Source: a virus. From it: DNA of 64,000 nt. Below, piece by piece: positions 14,882 to 25,741 of this stretch; position 1 is the stretch's first letter; each line of letters opens with the position of its first letter. The notes below the pieces were generated by a model. It worked only from the letters and a program-made list of their open reading frames with translations. It had not been told where the DNA came from and ran no database searches. Made by a program: the position numbers and the translations under genes. Location: the IMG/VR virus record IMGVR_UViG_3300028557_002174, positions 1 through 64,000 of that record. One strand, written 5' to 3'.

Positions 14882-17800
14882 ATGGCAACCGCATATATTC
14901 AATTACAGTGTTGTAAAAACCCTTTTAATATTGTTACTCTTAACAGTGTATCAAGTCCGTTATATCCATCGGGAATTATTTCTGTTGGTGATGTTTTCAG
15001 GGCTGTAGGCGGCGGTGGTGTTTGTTTTGAGATTGTATACGGACCATCTTTAGTTAATCCTGGTTCTGGAAATAGTACTTTTGTTGGAACAGTAACATCA
15101 TTACAGTTAGTCGCAACTGATTGTACTGACCCTGCGTGTGGTCTTGGTGCATGTTCATTGGCGGTTACTTTAATTCCTTCACCAACACCAACACCAACTC
15201 AAACAAAAACACCTACTGTAACACCAACAAGAACACCAACAAGAACACCAACAACAACACCTTCAGTTACACCCACTCAAACAAAAACGCCAACTGTAAC
15301 ACCAACGGTTACAAAAACTCCTACACAAACTCCAACACCAACAATATCTCCTGGACAAACTCTAACTGATGTTTTAGTAGAAGACTGTTGTACTGGTACT
15401 GTACAATTAACCATTACGGTACCAAATGCGAGTTCAAGTGTTGGACTTGTATATGATGTTGATGGATGTTGTTTTGAAATTATTTCAGGAACACCAGGGG
15501 CTTCTATTGGTGTTTACAAGACTTTTCATAATTCTTGTGTTGAGTGTGAAGGAGTTAATCCTTGTTTTGATTGGACAGCAACGTTAATAGATTGTTGTGA
15601 TGGTACAAATACATCATCAATTGATGCTGCGGGATGTACGGTACCAATAAATGGTAATGTTATTTCTTATTTAGGCACTTGTTGGGAAGTTCAGAGTGTT
15701 ACTTTAGGTGGTACAGGTTCTGTTTTAATACAATCTACCGAAATTTTCTCAAATTGTTCTGAGTGTGTTATTTGTCCATCTCCAACACCAACATTAACAC
15801 CAACACCGACTGAAACACCAACAAATACTCCAACCATCACACCTACCAATACACCAACAAATAGTTTAACACCAACAAATACTCCTACAAATTCACCAAC
15901 CAATACTCCTACAAATTCACCAACACTTACACCAACAAATACTCCAACCATCACACCTACCAATACACCAACAAATAGTTTAACACCAACAAATACTCCT
16001 ACAAATTCACCAACCAATACTCCTACAAATTCACCAACACTTACACCAACAAATACTCCTACAAATACACCAACCAATACTCCTACAAATACACCTTCAC
16101 TTACGCCAACAAGTTCTTTAACACCGTCAGTTACTGTGACACCAACAGAATCCGTAACTCCAACGGTGACTCCTACAAATAGTACTACACCAACCAACAC
16201 TGTTACCCCAACAATTACACCAACTAATACCATAACTCCAACGTCTTCTGTTACACCAACAGGTACACCACCATTAACGCCATCAACAACACCAACCAAT
16301 ACACCGTCAGTAACTCCGACAGAATCTTTAACACCAACAGTTACTCCAACTAATACAATTACTCCAACTAATACAATAACTCCAACTAATACAATAACTC
16401 CAACGTCTTCTGTTACACCAACAGTCACACCATCGGTTACTCCAACAGACACACCAACTTCTACACCTACTAATACACCATCAATTACGGCATCGGTAAC
16501 TCCATCGGATACACCGACATCAACGCCAACAATTACACCAACTCCAACAGAGTCTGTAACACCAACACATACTCCCACAAATACGCCAACAACGACTCCA
16601 ACGGTAACTCCTACAAACACGCCTTCTATTACACCAAGTATATCAGTAACTCCAACGGTAACTCCTACGGTTACTCCATCGGAACCTTATGACATTTATT
16701 TATTTCAAGATTGTTGTAACCCAAGTAACGTATTTAGATTCCAAAATGTTTCGGGTATTTTAAATGAGGGTGATACCTATGGTATTACAGGACCTTCATT
16801 TACAGGGTGTGCGACAGTAATACCATATGTTGCAAGTGGTCCAATTTATAATGCTGTTGGACATACACTTACGTTTTATTTAACTTGTAATGATTGTTTT
16901 ACGTTACAACCATACGTATGTCCCTCTTTGACACCAACCCCAACTATAACCCCAACCAACACTCCAACAACAACGCCAACTTCAAGTGTTACACCGACAC
17001 TAACACCTACATCATCAGTTACACCTTCTGTGTCGGTAACTCCTTCGGTTTCTGTTACGCCATCAGTATCTGTTACACCAACAGTTACAAAAACACCAAC
17101 AGTTACTCCAACAACAACTCCAACCGTTACACCATCAGTATCTATAACACCAAGTGTTTCGGTTACACCAACTATCACACCTTCAGTAACAGATACCCCA
17201 ACAATTCTTTGTAATTGTTTGGAATATGATATAACAAACACTAGTGACACTACCTTTGCTGAAGTTAGTTACATTGATTGTTATGGAAATGAATTGACCG
17301 TTGAATTGGCACCTTTAGAGGTAACAACATATTGTGTTTGTGAAGATACTATAATTGCACCTTCTGAGGTAATTGTGGTTCAAACAGGTATTTGTGTAAT
17401 TAATCCAACACCAAGTCCAACAAGAACCCCAAATGCTACTCCAACACCAACACCATCGGTGGGTGTGTGTGCAACTACAGAATTTTGCTTGAGAACCAGT
17501 CTACCTGATTTGGTAGATTACTCAGGTAACTATGAAATTGGGGGAACATATAACTCAAGATATTATTATACAGGAGATAGTGTTACAACAGGTTACATTT
17601 ACTACACAGGTTCGTTTTGGTGTTTAAGTGATACTTTGGGTGGTAGTTGTTTATTAGAGGGAGCACACCCATGTTATAATCCTTGTCCTGACATTTCAGC
17701 CAACTACTTTACAACAGGAATTTGTCCAACACCAACGCCTTCGCCGATAAATTGTAACACTTTAGATTTTGTTGCGTATTTTGATTGTGACTATGTTCCA

Positions 17801-18985
17801 TATCCATCACCAACACCATCAATAACTTGTGACGTAGTTAATTTTGAATTTACTAAGTTTGCGGTTACGCCAACACCGACACCATCAACACCTACATGTA
17901 ATACGGGTATTGATTTTGATTTTGAAAGATTCTTACCTGAAACTCCATCACCAACCCCAACATTATCTTTAAGTCCAACAAGAACTGTGGATGTTGCTGG
18001 GGCTGTGACATACAGATTTGTGGATGATGCATTTACTTGTGTAACCACAAAAGTATTGAAGGATTGTCAAAGTGACCTTGAGTTCTATACAAATGATTCA
18101 CTTGTGTTTAGTGGAACACCTTTAGTTGCTGGTACAACATTCTTAGGAGTACTTAACGGGGATATCTTCTGTTTAACTTATGTTAGAAATGATGAGAATT
18201 TATCTTCTAACTCAACCGTTAGTGAAGTTAAAGCCATGTATGGTAATTGTGTGGATTGTGAAGTTGCGTTTACACCAACACCAACATTAACACCAACAAT
18301 GACACCAACACCTTCAATTACACCGACATTAACACCAACACCATCATCAACTAACGTGGCATGGATATATGTATTCCAATCTTGTTCTCAGAATAGTTTT
18401 GGATATTCTCAGACAACAGTTCTTCAAACTTCATTTGTTGAATTTGCATTAACACCAACTAAATCATTCAAAGACTCAGAAGGTAATTGTTGGGTATATG
18501 TTGGACAATACCAAAGTTACTACCCTGTGGGTAATACCAACATCATAAACTACAGTGGTGATTATTTCGCGGGACTACAAACAGTTGTTTACCAAGATTG
18601 TGAAACTTGTGTTGGTTCAACAGGTACTAATAGTCAAATCGCTTGTATTTCTTGGGATGATGCGAATTATAATAATAACTTACCTGACCAGTGTGGAGGA
18701 TATACAAGAACAGAAAATAAAATAACGGTTACATTATTAAATAACGGAATTCCTGTAGCTGCAACACAAACCGTACAAGTGGTATTTGAAATGGAAACTT
18801 TTGACTGTTTAGGTAACAGTACTACTGAACTTACAGTAACAATCCAACAAGGTCAAACAACAGGTTCTAAAGTATACAACTCGTCAACTTGTGATATTTG
18901 TCCTTACACTTCATTACCTGATACGGTATCAACAAGTCCTTTGATGGTTAAAAGTATTACACCATCAACAATAACCGAATGTTAA
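14882..18985 (+). CDS. Giant mucin-like Thr/Pro-rich modular virion protein candidate
   Basis: 1,367 residues. Long tracts made of TPT, TPTNTPT and SVTPT units (~99-159, ~299-600, ~683-775, and shorter ones) alternate with beta-rich modules carrying paired cysteines (for example [27 protein letters not shown]). About half of the residues in the tracts are Thr or Ser and about a third Pro, with no large hydrophobics, which is the composition of O-glycosylated mucin stalks. No signal peptide is seen, so it is probably a virion part rather than secreted. It directly follows the glycosylation cluster. A perfect 114-bp tandem duplication lies in the second tract. Fibre, whisker or capsid decoration are all possible. 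Confidence 0.75.
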   Translation: MATAYIQLQCCKNPFNIVTLNSVSSPLYPSGIISVGDVFRAVGGGGVCFEIVYGPSLVNPGSGNSTFVGTVTSLQLVATDCTDPACGLGACSLAVTLIPSPTPTPTQTKTPTVTPTRTPTRTPTTTPSVTPTQTKTPTVTPTVTKTPTQTPTPTISPGQTLTDVLVEDCCTGTVQLTITVPNASSSVGLVYDVDGCCFEIISGTPGASIGVYKTFHNSCVECEGVNPCFDWTATLIDCCDGTNTSSIDAAGCTVPINGNVISYLGTCWEVQSVTLGGTGSVLIQSTEIFSNCSECVICPSPTPTLTPTPTETPTNTPTITPTNTPTNSLTPTNTPTNSPTNTPTNSPTLTPTNTPTITPTNTPTNSLTPTNTPTNSPTNTPTNSPTLTPTNTPTNTPTNTPTNTPSLTPTSSLTPSVTVTPTESVTPTVTPTNSTTPTNTVTPTITPTNTITPTSSVTPTGTPPLTPSTTPTNTPSVTPTESLTPTVTPTNTITPTNTITPTNTITPTSSVTPTVTPSVTPTDTPTSTPTNTPSITASVTPSDTPTSTPTITPTPTESVTPTHTPTNTPTTTPTVTPTNTPSITPSISVTPTVTPTVTPSEPYDIYLFQDCCNPSNVFRFQNVSGILNEGDTYGITGPSFTGCATVIPYVASGPIYNAVGHTLTFYLTCNDCFTLQPYVCPSLTPTPTITPTNTPTTTPTSSVTPTLTPTSSVTPSVSVTPSVSVTPSVSVTPTVTKTPTVTPTTTPTVTPSVSITPSVSVTPTITPSVTDTPTILCNCLEYDITNTSDTTFAEVSYIDCYGNELTVELAPLEVTTYCVCEDTIIAPSEVIVVQTGICVINPTPSPTRTPNATPTPTPSVGVCATTEFCLRTSLPDLVDYSGNYEIGGTYNSRYYYTGDSVTTGYIYYTGSFWCLSDTLGGSCLLEGAHPCYNPCPDISANYFTTGICPTPTPSPINCNTLDFVAYFDCDYVPYPSPTPSITCDVVNFEFTKFAVTPTPTPSTPTCNTGIDFDFERFLPETPSPTPTLSLSPTRTVDVAGAVTYRFVDDAFTCVTTKVLKDCQSDLEFYTNDSLVFSGTPLVAGTTFLGVLNGDIFCLTYVRNDENLSSNSTVSEVKAMYGNCVDCEVAFTPTPTLTPTMTPTPSITPTLTPTPSSTNVAWIYVFQSCSQNSFGYSQTTVLQTSFVEFALTPTKSFKDSEGNCWVYVGQYQSYYPVGNTNIINYSGDYFAGLQTVVYQDCETCVGSTGTNSQIACISWDDANYNNNLPDQCGGYTRTENKITVTLLNNGIPVAATQTVQVVFEMETFDCLGNSTTELTVTIQQGQTTGSKVYNSSTCDICPYTSLPDTVSTSPLMVKSITPSTITEC
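15827..16054 (+). repeat. Perfect tandem duplication, 2 x 114 bp
   Basis: Two identical copies of a 114-bp unit (38 codons) start at 15827 and 15941, inside the second Thr/Pro tract of the giant gene. The exact identity at synonymous sites shows a recent slippage or recombination event, and the length keeps the frame. Confidence 0.9.
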
Positions 18986-18986
18986 A

Positions 18987-20246
18987 ATGGCAATAAAAGT
19001 TACAATCAATTCTCTTACAGGAACGTCACCATATGATGTTTATATCTGTCAAAGTGGTGGTACCTCATGCTTTTACATATCAACTATTGTGACTGGCGAT
19101 TTACCATACATATTTGATATACCATCACCGTACAACAATGGTGATAGTTACATGGTTAAAGTTGTGGATGATGAAAATTGTGTGATAACAGGTATCACAT
19201 CAATTGCATATACCGTAACTCCAACACCAACGCCGACTGTTACACCGTCAATAAGTTTAACTCCATCACTCACACCAACAAACACTGTAACACCAACTAG
19301 TACTACAACACAAACACCGACACCAACTGTAACCAAAACTTCAACTCCAACCGTTACACCTACTAAAACTTCAACCCCCACGAACTCGTTAACACCTACA
19401 GTAACGCCAACAAACTCACTTACTCCAACAACAAGTAAGACACCAACTCCTACAGTTACTCCAACATACACACCAACTAACACACCTTCACAAACAGCGA
19501 CTCAAACCCCAACCCCAACTGAAACTCCAACTCAAACACCAACATCAACTCAAACACCAACTCCAACAATAACGACAACTTCAACAGTTACAGTAACACC
19601 AACAGTAACTCCGACAAATTCTTTAACACCAACTCAAACAATTACACCGAGTATAACAGTAAGTCCATCAGTTACTCCAACAAACACTATTACTCCGACT
19701 AGTTCCTTGATTGTTAGTCCTACACCAACATCTTCGGTAACACCTTCAATAACTCCTGAGGCGACTCAATCGCCCACACCAACACCGTCAGTAACACCTG
19801 GTCTTAGTCCGAGTACTACACCAACACCAACGGTAACTCCATCAGGAGGACCATTACTTGGTTTTGCGTATGATTTGAATACGAATTTTAACACTCCACC
19901 TACCGGTGAAACAGTGTTCTTAAACTACATAACATCAACAGGTATTACAACACCAAATCAATTCGGAATTTCTGATAGAGCGGTTTATTGGAGTTATGTT
20001 GACATTAGTGGTACAAGCAGATACAGTTATTATTCCAACTTGTTAACAACAAGTTCTTATTCAATATCATTCTCTCAAAGTGGTGCTACGGCAACTTATA
20101 GTGGTAATACAAATAGTTTCGCGGTTGATGGTTCTAACTTCTTCCATGATGAAACAGCACCACTTCAAGCGGGACAACTTGTATTGATTTCGGGTTCACC
20201 AATAAATTTTGTTGTTAATCAACCGGTATACATAAAATACCAATAA
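18987..20246 (+). CDS. Thr/Pro-rich mucin-like protein
   Basis: 419 residues in three parts: an N-terminal module of ~75 residues ([19 protein letters not shown], then a closing [13 protein letters not shown]), a Thr/Pro/Ser tract of ~210 residues, and a C-terminal beta-rich domain of ~130 residues without cysteine. The N-terminal module is paralogous to that of the next gene (TSPYDVYIC versus [18 protein letters not shown] versus [10 protein letters not shown]) and its end recalls SprB-type repeats of Bacteroidota adhesins. It starts 1 nt after the stop of the giant gene, so it is in the same transcript. A virion role is inferred. Confidence 0.7.
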   Translation: MAIKVTINSLTGTSPYDVYICQSGGTSCFYISTIVTGDLPYIFDIPSPYNNGDSYMVKVVDDENCVITGITSIAYTVTPTPTPTVTPSISLTPSLTPTNTVTPTSTTTQTPTPTVTKTSTPTVTPTKTSTPTNSLTPTVTPTNSLTPTTSKTPTPTVTPTYTPTNTPSQTATQTPTPTETPTQTPTSTQTPTPTITTTSTVTVTPTVTPTNSLTPTQTITPSITVSPSVTPTNTITPTSSLIVSPTPTSSVTPSITPEATQSPTPTPSVTPGLSPSTTPTPTVTPSGGPLLGFAYDLNTNFNTPPTGETVFLNYITSTGITTPNQFGISDRAVYWSYVDISGTSRYSYYSNLLTTSSYSISFSQSGATATYSGNTNSFAVDGSNFFHDETAPLQAGQLVLISGSPINFVVNQPVYIKYQ

Positions 20247-20263
20247 AATATTATTTATAACTG

Positions 20264-20911
20264 ATGCCAGTTAATATAGAAATAACTACAATTACAGCTA
20301 ACACACCTTTTGATGTGTATGTTTGTGATGCTTTAAGTGGTAGTTGTACCTATGTCTCAACTGTTGCAAATGCACCATATGTGTTTGAAGTTGATGACAC
20401 ATATGCTACAGAAAATTTTATAATTAAAGTTGTGGACGTTGCTGGTTGTATAGTTTATCATACAGTTGCCATAACACCAACTCCAACGCCCACACAAACG
20501 CCAACACCAACTAAGACGGCAACTCCAACACCAACTAAAACGGTGACACCAACTGTTACACCAACTGTATCAACCAGTGTAGTTGCATCACCGACTCCAA
20601 CGCCAACTAAAACACCTACTCCAACTCCAACTCCATTAGTTTATGGACACACCATAGGTGCTAATTTATATGTTGGTTCTTCAGGTGTTTGTGATGATTC
20701 ACTTTTGGTGACTCAATACTATACTTATTATGTTGATACACCAACAATACCTGTATTGGGTGCGGAGGTTTATTCAACAAATCTTGGGGGTGTTTTATAC
20801 AATCCGGTAAATCAAATTAATAGGTGGAGAAAAATGACATTTGGTGCTAATACATACGCGGTACAAATAGATTCAACAGGAATCATAATTGACTTTATTA
20901 TTTGTCCCTGA
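20264..20911 (+). CDS. Thr/Pro-rich mucin-like protein (short paralogue)
   Basis: 215 residues: an N-terminal module of ~70 residues related to that of the 18987 protein, a short Thr/Pro/Lys tract ([17 protein letters not shown] type, ~55 residues), and a C-terminal domain of ~90 residues ([20 protein letters not shown] ... [14 protein letters not shown]). This C-terminal domain is not like that of 18987, so the family swaps distal domains while keeping the stalk and base. A TATTTATA box lies 12 nt before the start. The stop TGA overlaps the next start as TGATG. Confidence 0.68.
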   Translation: MPVNIEITTITANTPFDVYVCDALSGSCTYVSTVANAPYVFEVDDTYATENFIIKVVDVAGCIVYHTVAITPTPTPTQTPTPTKTATPTPTKTVTPTVTPTVSTSVVASPTPTPTKTPTPTPTPLVYGHTIGANLYVGSSGVCDDSLLVTQYYTYYVDTPTIPVLGAEVYSTNLGGVLYNPVNQINRWRKMTFGANTYAVQIDSTGIIIDFIICP

Positions 20912-22899
20912 TGGCTTGTACAACTTGTGTTAGATGGATGGTATGGAATAATTCTGATGTAAATCAGATTTATTATACCTATAATTGTACCACCTTATCT
21001 CTTGAAAGTCATGTTATTGGTGCGGGACAATTTTCAAGTGTTTGTGGTTGTTTAGAGAACGGTGCTTACTCAGATTCTGAGGATGTCTATATTGAAAATG
21101 GTGGAACAGGTTATATTAATTTTGAGGGTATATTACTTTATCCTTGTGAGGAAACTCCTGAACCTTCGTTTACCCCAAGTCCATTCCCAACAAGAACCCC
21201 AAACCACACACCAACACCAACATTAATAGTTTGTGGTTCAGGTTATACAACAGGACAATACTATTATTATGATTGTTGTGGAGTGTTTCAAGAAGGAAAC
21301 GGAGAAGAAACCGCAATTATTTTTGATTACACAAAGCCATACAACGGTGTTGTTAAATTGGGGGTACCAGCGTCAACGTCTTGTGTAACACCAACACCCA
21401 CACCTTCAATAACGGCAACAAATACTCTTACACCAACACCGACAAATACAAAGACACCAACACCCACACCAACTTTAACACCTACTCCAACGATTACTCC
21501 AAGTAATCAATCCTTTACAAAATTAGCGAACAATTGTGATGTAATTACATTGTTTCCACTTGGGGTTGAATGTTATGGAACCAACCCATCGTCTTCAACA
21601 AGTTACGATGGAAAATTATATTTGAGAATAACAGGTGGAACTGCTCCTTATAATATTACTTGGGAGGGTGGACAAAAAACACCATACCTATTTAATTTAG
21701 ATGGGGGTGAATACACAGTAACTGTTGTTGATTTTTATGGTGATTTTACAGCGACTACAACATGTTCAATGATAGTTCCGTCACCAACACCAACGCCAAC
21801 ACTTACACCAACAAATACACCAACACCATCACCAGTTTATCCAACACTTTGTTTTAATATTATTTGGCAAGAACAAGTTCCTGTTCAAATTGAATTTACA
21901 CCAAATGGTGTTGTCAATGGTAAACCATCATGGACAAATGGTTCAGGATACAATGTTGTATGGAACCCAACTCAAGGTGTGTGGGTAACGAGTGGATACA
22001 CAGCATATGGTGGAACACTTAACTCACAATCACCAACAGTACCACCATTGAGTGGTTGGTATTCAGTTGGTTCAGAAATTCCTGCAACTGTTAGTGTTCA
22101 GGATGAATCATGTGCAACTGCGGTATTCTTATCGGCACAAATTCTTACAAGTTTGGCAGACTGTGAAGCAGTTTGTAACGGTTCAATCTTAATTAATCCG
22201 ATTGGAGGAACAGGACCTTACCAATATTCTATTAACAATGGAACAACATACCAAACATCAAACATATTCTCTGATTTGTGTGGTGGAAGTTATAGTGTTG
22301 TGGTAAAAGATTCAAATGGTGATGAGTACTCTCAAGTAACAACAGTTGCAAACCAAGCATCGGTTACAACTTATAGTATTGGTGTTCAGAAACTATCAAA
22401 TCCAATTGGAGTAAATCAAGAGTCAATGACTTGGAAGGTTAATATTATACCACCAATCCCACAAGGTACACAAATCACATTTGATTTGTTAATTAATAAC
22501 GACCAATTGGTTCAAAGACCTGGTGACGGTATAATTGATTATACAAATGTGGTTAAGAAAAACAACACAACATTAACAACTACACCAGTATCAAGTTCAT
22601 CAACAACTAATAGACCATATTGTTCACCAAATACACAAACTCAAACCGTTGATGTTTCAACCTATACAACAATTACGATGGGTTATAATGATGTTGTTAG
22701 CGGTACATCAGTATCTGACATGGAAGTTACTCTACCAAGAAATGTCCAAGGATGTTCAACAGTTATTAAACAAAATGTGACAGTATCAACCACAAATCAA
22801 TCTATCTCAGGATGTATTTGTTGTTCAGTTGTGAATAGTGAAGGAACGGCAATAATGCAACATGCTCTTGGGGCTAATCAAGCTGGCGGTGGGGTATAA
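20911..22899 (+). CDS. Modular Cys-rich, SprB-like repeat protein with Thr/Pro linkers
   Basis: 662 residues from the ATG at 20911; the frame from a TTG at 20902 is less likely because TGATG couples it to the previous gene. The N-terminus [19 protein letters not shown] is followed by short TP linkers (~85-105, ~160-200, ~290-315). Two modules match the SprB repeat of Bacteroidota gliding adhesins: RITGGTAPYNITWEGG with GGEYTVTVVDFYG, and NPIGGTGPYQYSINNGTTY with CGGSYSVVVKDSNG. The last ~180 residues are a Thr-rich domain ending in a Cys-rich CICC. A host-like adhesin module in a phage structural block suggests a role in surface contact. Confidence 0.7.
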   Translation: MACTTCVRWMVWNNSDVNQIYYTYNCTTLSLESHVIGAGQFSSVCGCLENGAYSDSEDVYIENGGTGYINFEGILLYPCEETPEPSFTPSPFPTRTPNHTPTPTLIVCGSGYTTGQYYYYDCCGVFQEGNGEETAIIFDYTKPYNGVVKLGVPASTSCVTPTPTPSITATNTLTPTPTNTKTPTPTPTLTPTPTITPSNQSFTKLANNCDVITLFPLGVECYGTNPSSSTSYDGKLYLRITGGTAPYNITWEGGQKTPYLFNLDGGEYTVTVVDFYGDFTATTTCSMIVPSPTPTPTLTPTNTPTPSPVYPTLCFNIIWQEQVPVQIEFTPNGVVNGKPSWTNGSGYNVVWNPTQGVWVTSGYTAYGGTLNSQSPTVPPLSGWYSVGSEIPATVSVQDESCATAVFLSAQILTSLADCEAVCNGSILINPIGGTGPYQYSINNGTTYQTSNIFSDLCGGSYSVVVKDSNGDEYSQVTTVANQASVTTYSIGVQKLSNPIGVNQESMTWKVNIIPPIPQGTQITFDLLINNDQLVQRPGDGIIDYTNVVKKNNTTLTTTPVSSSSTTNRPYCSPNTQTQTVDVSTYTTITMGYNDVVSGTSVSDMEVTLPRNVQGCSTVIKQNVTVSTTNQSISGCICCSVVNSEGTAIMQHALGANQAGGGV

Positions 22900-22925
22900 A
22901 ATTTCTTTGTAAGTATTTAATATAG

Positions 22926-25115
22926 ATGGCATACATTATCAAAAATACCGCGGGGTTAATCAACACAAGAATCACTGATGTTGGTAGAAGAAATATATCG
23001 CAGGGTAATTTCGTAGTATCATATTTTTCAATCGGTGATAGTGAGGTTAATTATACTGCAGTACCGAATTATAATTTAACAAATAATAGTATTTTAATGC
23101 CGGCATTTAATGCTCAAAATGATACCGGTTCACCACAATCAAACAAACAAAATATTAAATACCCGTTATATGTTGATGGTACTTCAGGTAACACATATGG
23201 TATTCCATTTATGGATGCTCAAGTTGAACCTATTTACAATTCACAATCGCCTTTAGGATTTTTCACAGGTTCATCATATCCCTTCTCAGCACAAACTTCA
23301 TCGGCCTATACCGTAACATCAAATTATATTGTTGATATGGGAACCTTAACGGGTCAAACAAGTGGTGTAACTATTAATTATGATTTTGCGGCGACCACAT
23401 CAGGAACACCAAGTATTGGTGATATCATCGTTATGTATTTGGATGGTAATGGTAGTAATACTGGAGAATTCACAACATCACCAATTTTAACTTATCAAAT
23501 TGTTAGTTTAAACCCTACGACAGGAACTACAGGAACAACAACTTGGAATTTGACTTTGGATAGGTCGGTACCTGATTATTCAAGTTTACCTGGCGGAACC
23601 ATTGGTAGAGTTTTAATTTACCCTTCAGGAATGACTCAGTTGTATGATACTGTAACACCGGCACCTTATTGGCAAAACGATTCATTTAATTTTGAAAGTC
23701 CGTGTGATGTATCCCAACGTGAGATAACACCTATTTGGAATATGAATATTCCATGGAGTGAAAGCCCTGCGGGTGTATTCTCAAACATTTATGAGTCATA
23801 TCCATATTATGGTTCGGTGGATTATATTGGGACTAAAGAATATTTGGGTTACCAACAAAATAGTGGTCAAACTGATACAAGTTCTACGTTCTACTACAAT
23901 TCATTTAACGATAAAATTATTGTTGAACCAAGAGAACAAAAAGCCATTGCAATTATTCACTACACAAATCAATCTATTGATAATGTTTATGGTGAGAAAT
24001 TTGCAACAAATCCGTTTGACCCACAGAACCCAACAACTGACCCAGGATTAGCAAGAAGTTTTAAATTGACAATTCCAACATTGATGTGGCACAAAACCAC
24101 AGGAACTACAATTGGTGAAGTGTTTTATATTGACCCTCCAGGTTATGACTTGTGTTATCCTCAATACATAAAGTCAACTGAGAATCTTGACATGAATGAC
24201 CCGGGTATTAGATACTATCATTTATATGATTTAAATGCAAATGCTAATGGTAATTTGAATCGTATTGGTAAAGTCTTCCCTGACCAAGAAATTGTGATTA
24301 TTGATGATGAGGAAGTTATTGCTGCGATGTCATATAAAGCAAATAGAAATTGGACATTACCCGCACCACAATTAAGTTTATTAACACCAAACTCTTGTTT
24401 CACTGATGAGACATCTACAGGTATATTAAATAACGAAGCTGATAAACTATGGTTAACATATAGATTTGATACCACAGGATTCACAGACTCATTACATTGT
24501 AATTACTACTCTAAGATTTCAGGACCTATTAAAACTGTTGGTACAATTTCACAGAATGTTGCAGTTAGATTCGGAGATGAGTTTCCGTTTATGGGTGAAG
24601 ACCCACTAACAGGATTTACCGCAACTTCAATGAAGTTGTTGGTTCAGAAAATATCGGGTGACACAAAACCAAGTGCTACTGCATGGAAAGAAATTGATGT
24701 AACAAGTCAGATAACTTTGGTTAATGGATTTATTCCTGTAAGTGGTGTGACAGGTCAAGTGTTCCAAGTATCACTTGAAGATTACACAGGAGCAACAACT
24801 TACAACTTGGCAAACTATATTGACTTACCTGAGTTAAATGAACCAAATGTTTTGAACTTTGGTGATGAGTATTTCTTCTATGGTAATTTAGAAACGGATA
24901 TTCAAGCAACCATTTATGAAATGAAGTATTTGATTAATTTGGGACAAAATCAGTTCACTTCTTCATCAAATCCATCGTATGTGTTAGGTACAAATCCATA
25001 TATTACGGAAATTGGACTTTACGATTCCGCCAAAGACCTTATAGTTATTTCTAAGCTACAATCTCCCGTTAAAAGACAGGGTATTCAACAGTTTGTAGTG
25101 AAGTTAGACTTTTAA
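22926..25115 (+). CDS. Large virion structural protein, fibre/baseplate-like
   Basis: 729 residues, beta-rich, no signal peptide, only five cysteines. It begins MAYIIKNTAGLINTRITDVG, a start I associate with structural proteins of large phages. The end, ITEIGLYDSAKDLIVISKLQ followed by QQFVVKLDF, resembles the N-terminal baseplate-binding domain of phage tail fibres (pattern TxxGLYD-x-x-G-x-LIAVAKL). That suggests a connector between baseplate and fibres. It shares the transcript direction with the Thr/Pro-rich genes and ends 1 nt before the resolvase gene. Exact part not determined. Confidence 0.6.
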   Translation: MAYIIKNTAGLINTRITDVGRRNISQGNFVVSYFSIGDSEVNYTAVPNYNLTNNSILMPAFNAQNDTGSPQSNKQNIKYPLYVDGTSGNTYGIPFMDAQVEPIYNSQSPLGFFTGSSYPFSAQTSSAYTVTSNYIVDMGTLTGQTSGVTINYDFAATTSGTPSIGDIIVMYLDGNGSNTGEFTTSPILTYQIVSLNPTTGTTGTTTWNLTLDRSVPDYSSLPGGTIGRVLIYPSGMTQLYDTVTPAPYWQNDSFNFESPCDVSQREITPIWNMNIPWSESPAGVFSNIYESYPYYGSVDYIGTKEYLGYQQNSGQTDTSSTFYYNSFNDKIIVEPREQKAIAIIHYTNQSIDNVYGEKFATNPFDPQNPTTDPGLARSFKLTIPTLMWHKTTGTTIGEVFYIDPPGYDLCYPQYIKSTENLDMNDPGIRYYHLYDLNANANGNLNRIGKVFPDQEIVIIDDEEVIAAMSYKANRNWTLPAPQLSLLTPNSCFTDETSTGILNNEADKLWLTYRFDTTGFTDSLHCNYYSKISGPIKTVGTISQNVAVRFGDEFPFMGEDPLTGFTATSMKLLVQKISGDTKPSATAWKEIDVTSQITLVNGFIPVSGVTGQVFQVSLEDYTGATTYNLANYIDLPELNEPNVLNFGDEYFFYGNLETDIQATIYEMKYLINLGQNQFTSSSNPSYVLGTNPYITEIGLYDSAKDLIVISKLQSPVKRQGIQQFVVKLDF

Positions 25116-25116
25116 T

Positions 25117-25713
25117 ATGGCAAAATTCCAAAACACACCAAAAGTACTTGGTTTAGATGTAAGTACTAAAACAATCGGTATTGCACTTTTTGATATACCA
25201 TCCCAACAATTATTGGAATTAACGCACGTATCACCGGTACCAAAACCAAAGAGTGAAAATAAGATTGAAGAACTAATTCGTAAGAGTGAAATTGTTCGTC
25301 AAAAATTAATTGAGTATAAAGATTTTGGTATTACCAAAGTTATTATTGAGGAACCATTGTTGAACTCAAATAATGTTTATACTGTAGGAACTCTTATGAG
25401 ATACAATACTCTAATCTGTAAAGAGGTTTGGGATGTGTTGGGTGTTATACCTGAACTTATTTCAACTTACAATGCTCGTAAGGCGGCATTTCCTGAATTA
25501 GTTCAAAAGAACGATAAGAACAAGTTTGTTTTATTTGGCGGGTATCCCAAAAACGCCGACAAGAAAGAAATCATTTGGCAACAAGTTGCCAAAAAAGAAC
25601 CACAAATTACTTGGCTCTATACTAAGAACAACACACTTAAGAAAGAAAATTTTGATATGAGCGATTCATATACCTGTGTTCTTGGTTATATGAATACAGA
25701 AAAAATTTGGTAG
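25117..25713 (+). CDS. RuvC-like Holliday-junction resolvase
   Basis: 198 residues, RNase H-fold. Acidic residues sit in the expected order: VLGLDVSTKTIGIALF (first Asp, ~14), VIIEEPLLNSNN (Glu pair, ~88), and the C-terminal DMSDSYTCVLGYM (~181-184). RuvC-like enzymes cut branched DNA during recombination and packaging, the role that endonuclease VII has in T4. It is at the head of the replication/recombination block and is followed by a promoter-like element. Confidence 0.75.
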   Translation: MAKFQNTPKVLGLDVSTKTIGIALFDIPSQQLLELTHVSPVPKPKSENKIEELIRKSEIVRQKLIEYKDFGITKVIIEEPLLNSNNVYTVGTLMRYNTLICKEVWDVLGVIPELISTYNARKAAFPELVQKNDKNKFVLFGGYPKNADKKEIIWQQVAKKEPQITWLYTKNNTLKKENFDMSDSYTCVLGYMNTEKIW

Positions 25714-25737
25714 TTTAACAAACTTGGCATACCTTTG
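25706..25737 (+). promoter_or_regulatory. Bacteroidota-type promoter (TTTG-N20-TACCTTTG)
   Basis: TTTG at 25706-25709 and TACCTTTG at 25730-25737 match the Bacteroidota consensus TTTG / TAnnTTTG with a 20-bp spacer. The ATG of the next gene is only 4 nt after the -7 element, so its mRNA would be nearly leaderless, unless translation starts further in. Confidence 0.65.
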
Positions 25738-25741
25738 AGGT

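Noticed and set aside
15691-16620. Long minus-strand frame of Val/Gly repeats opposite the Thr/Pro tract
   Set aside because: It is the complement of ACA-CCA repeats (GVxVGV translation); no start context, no domain.
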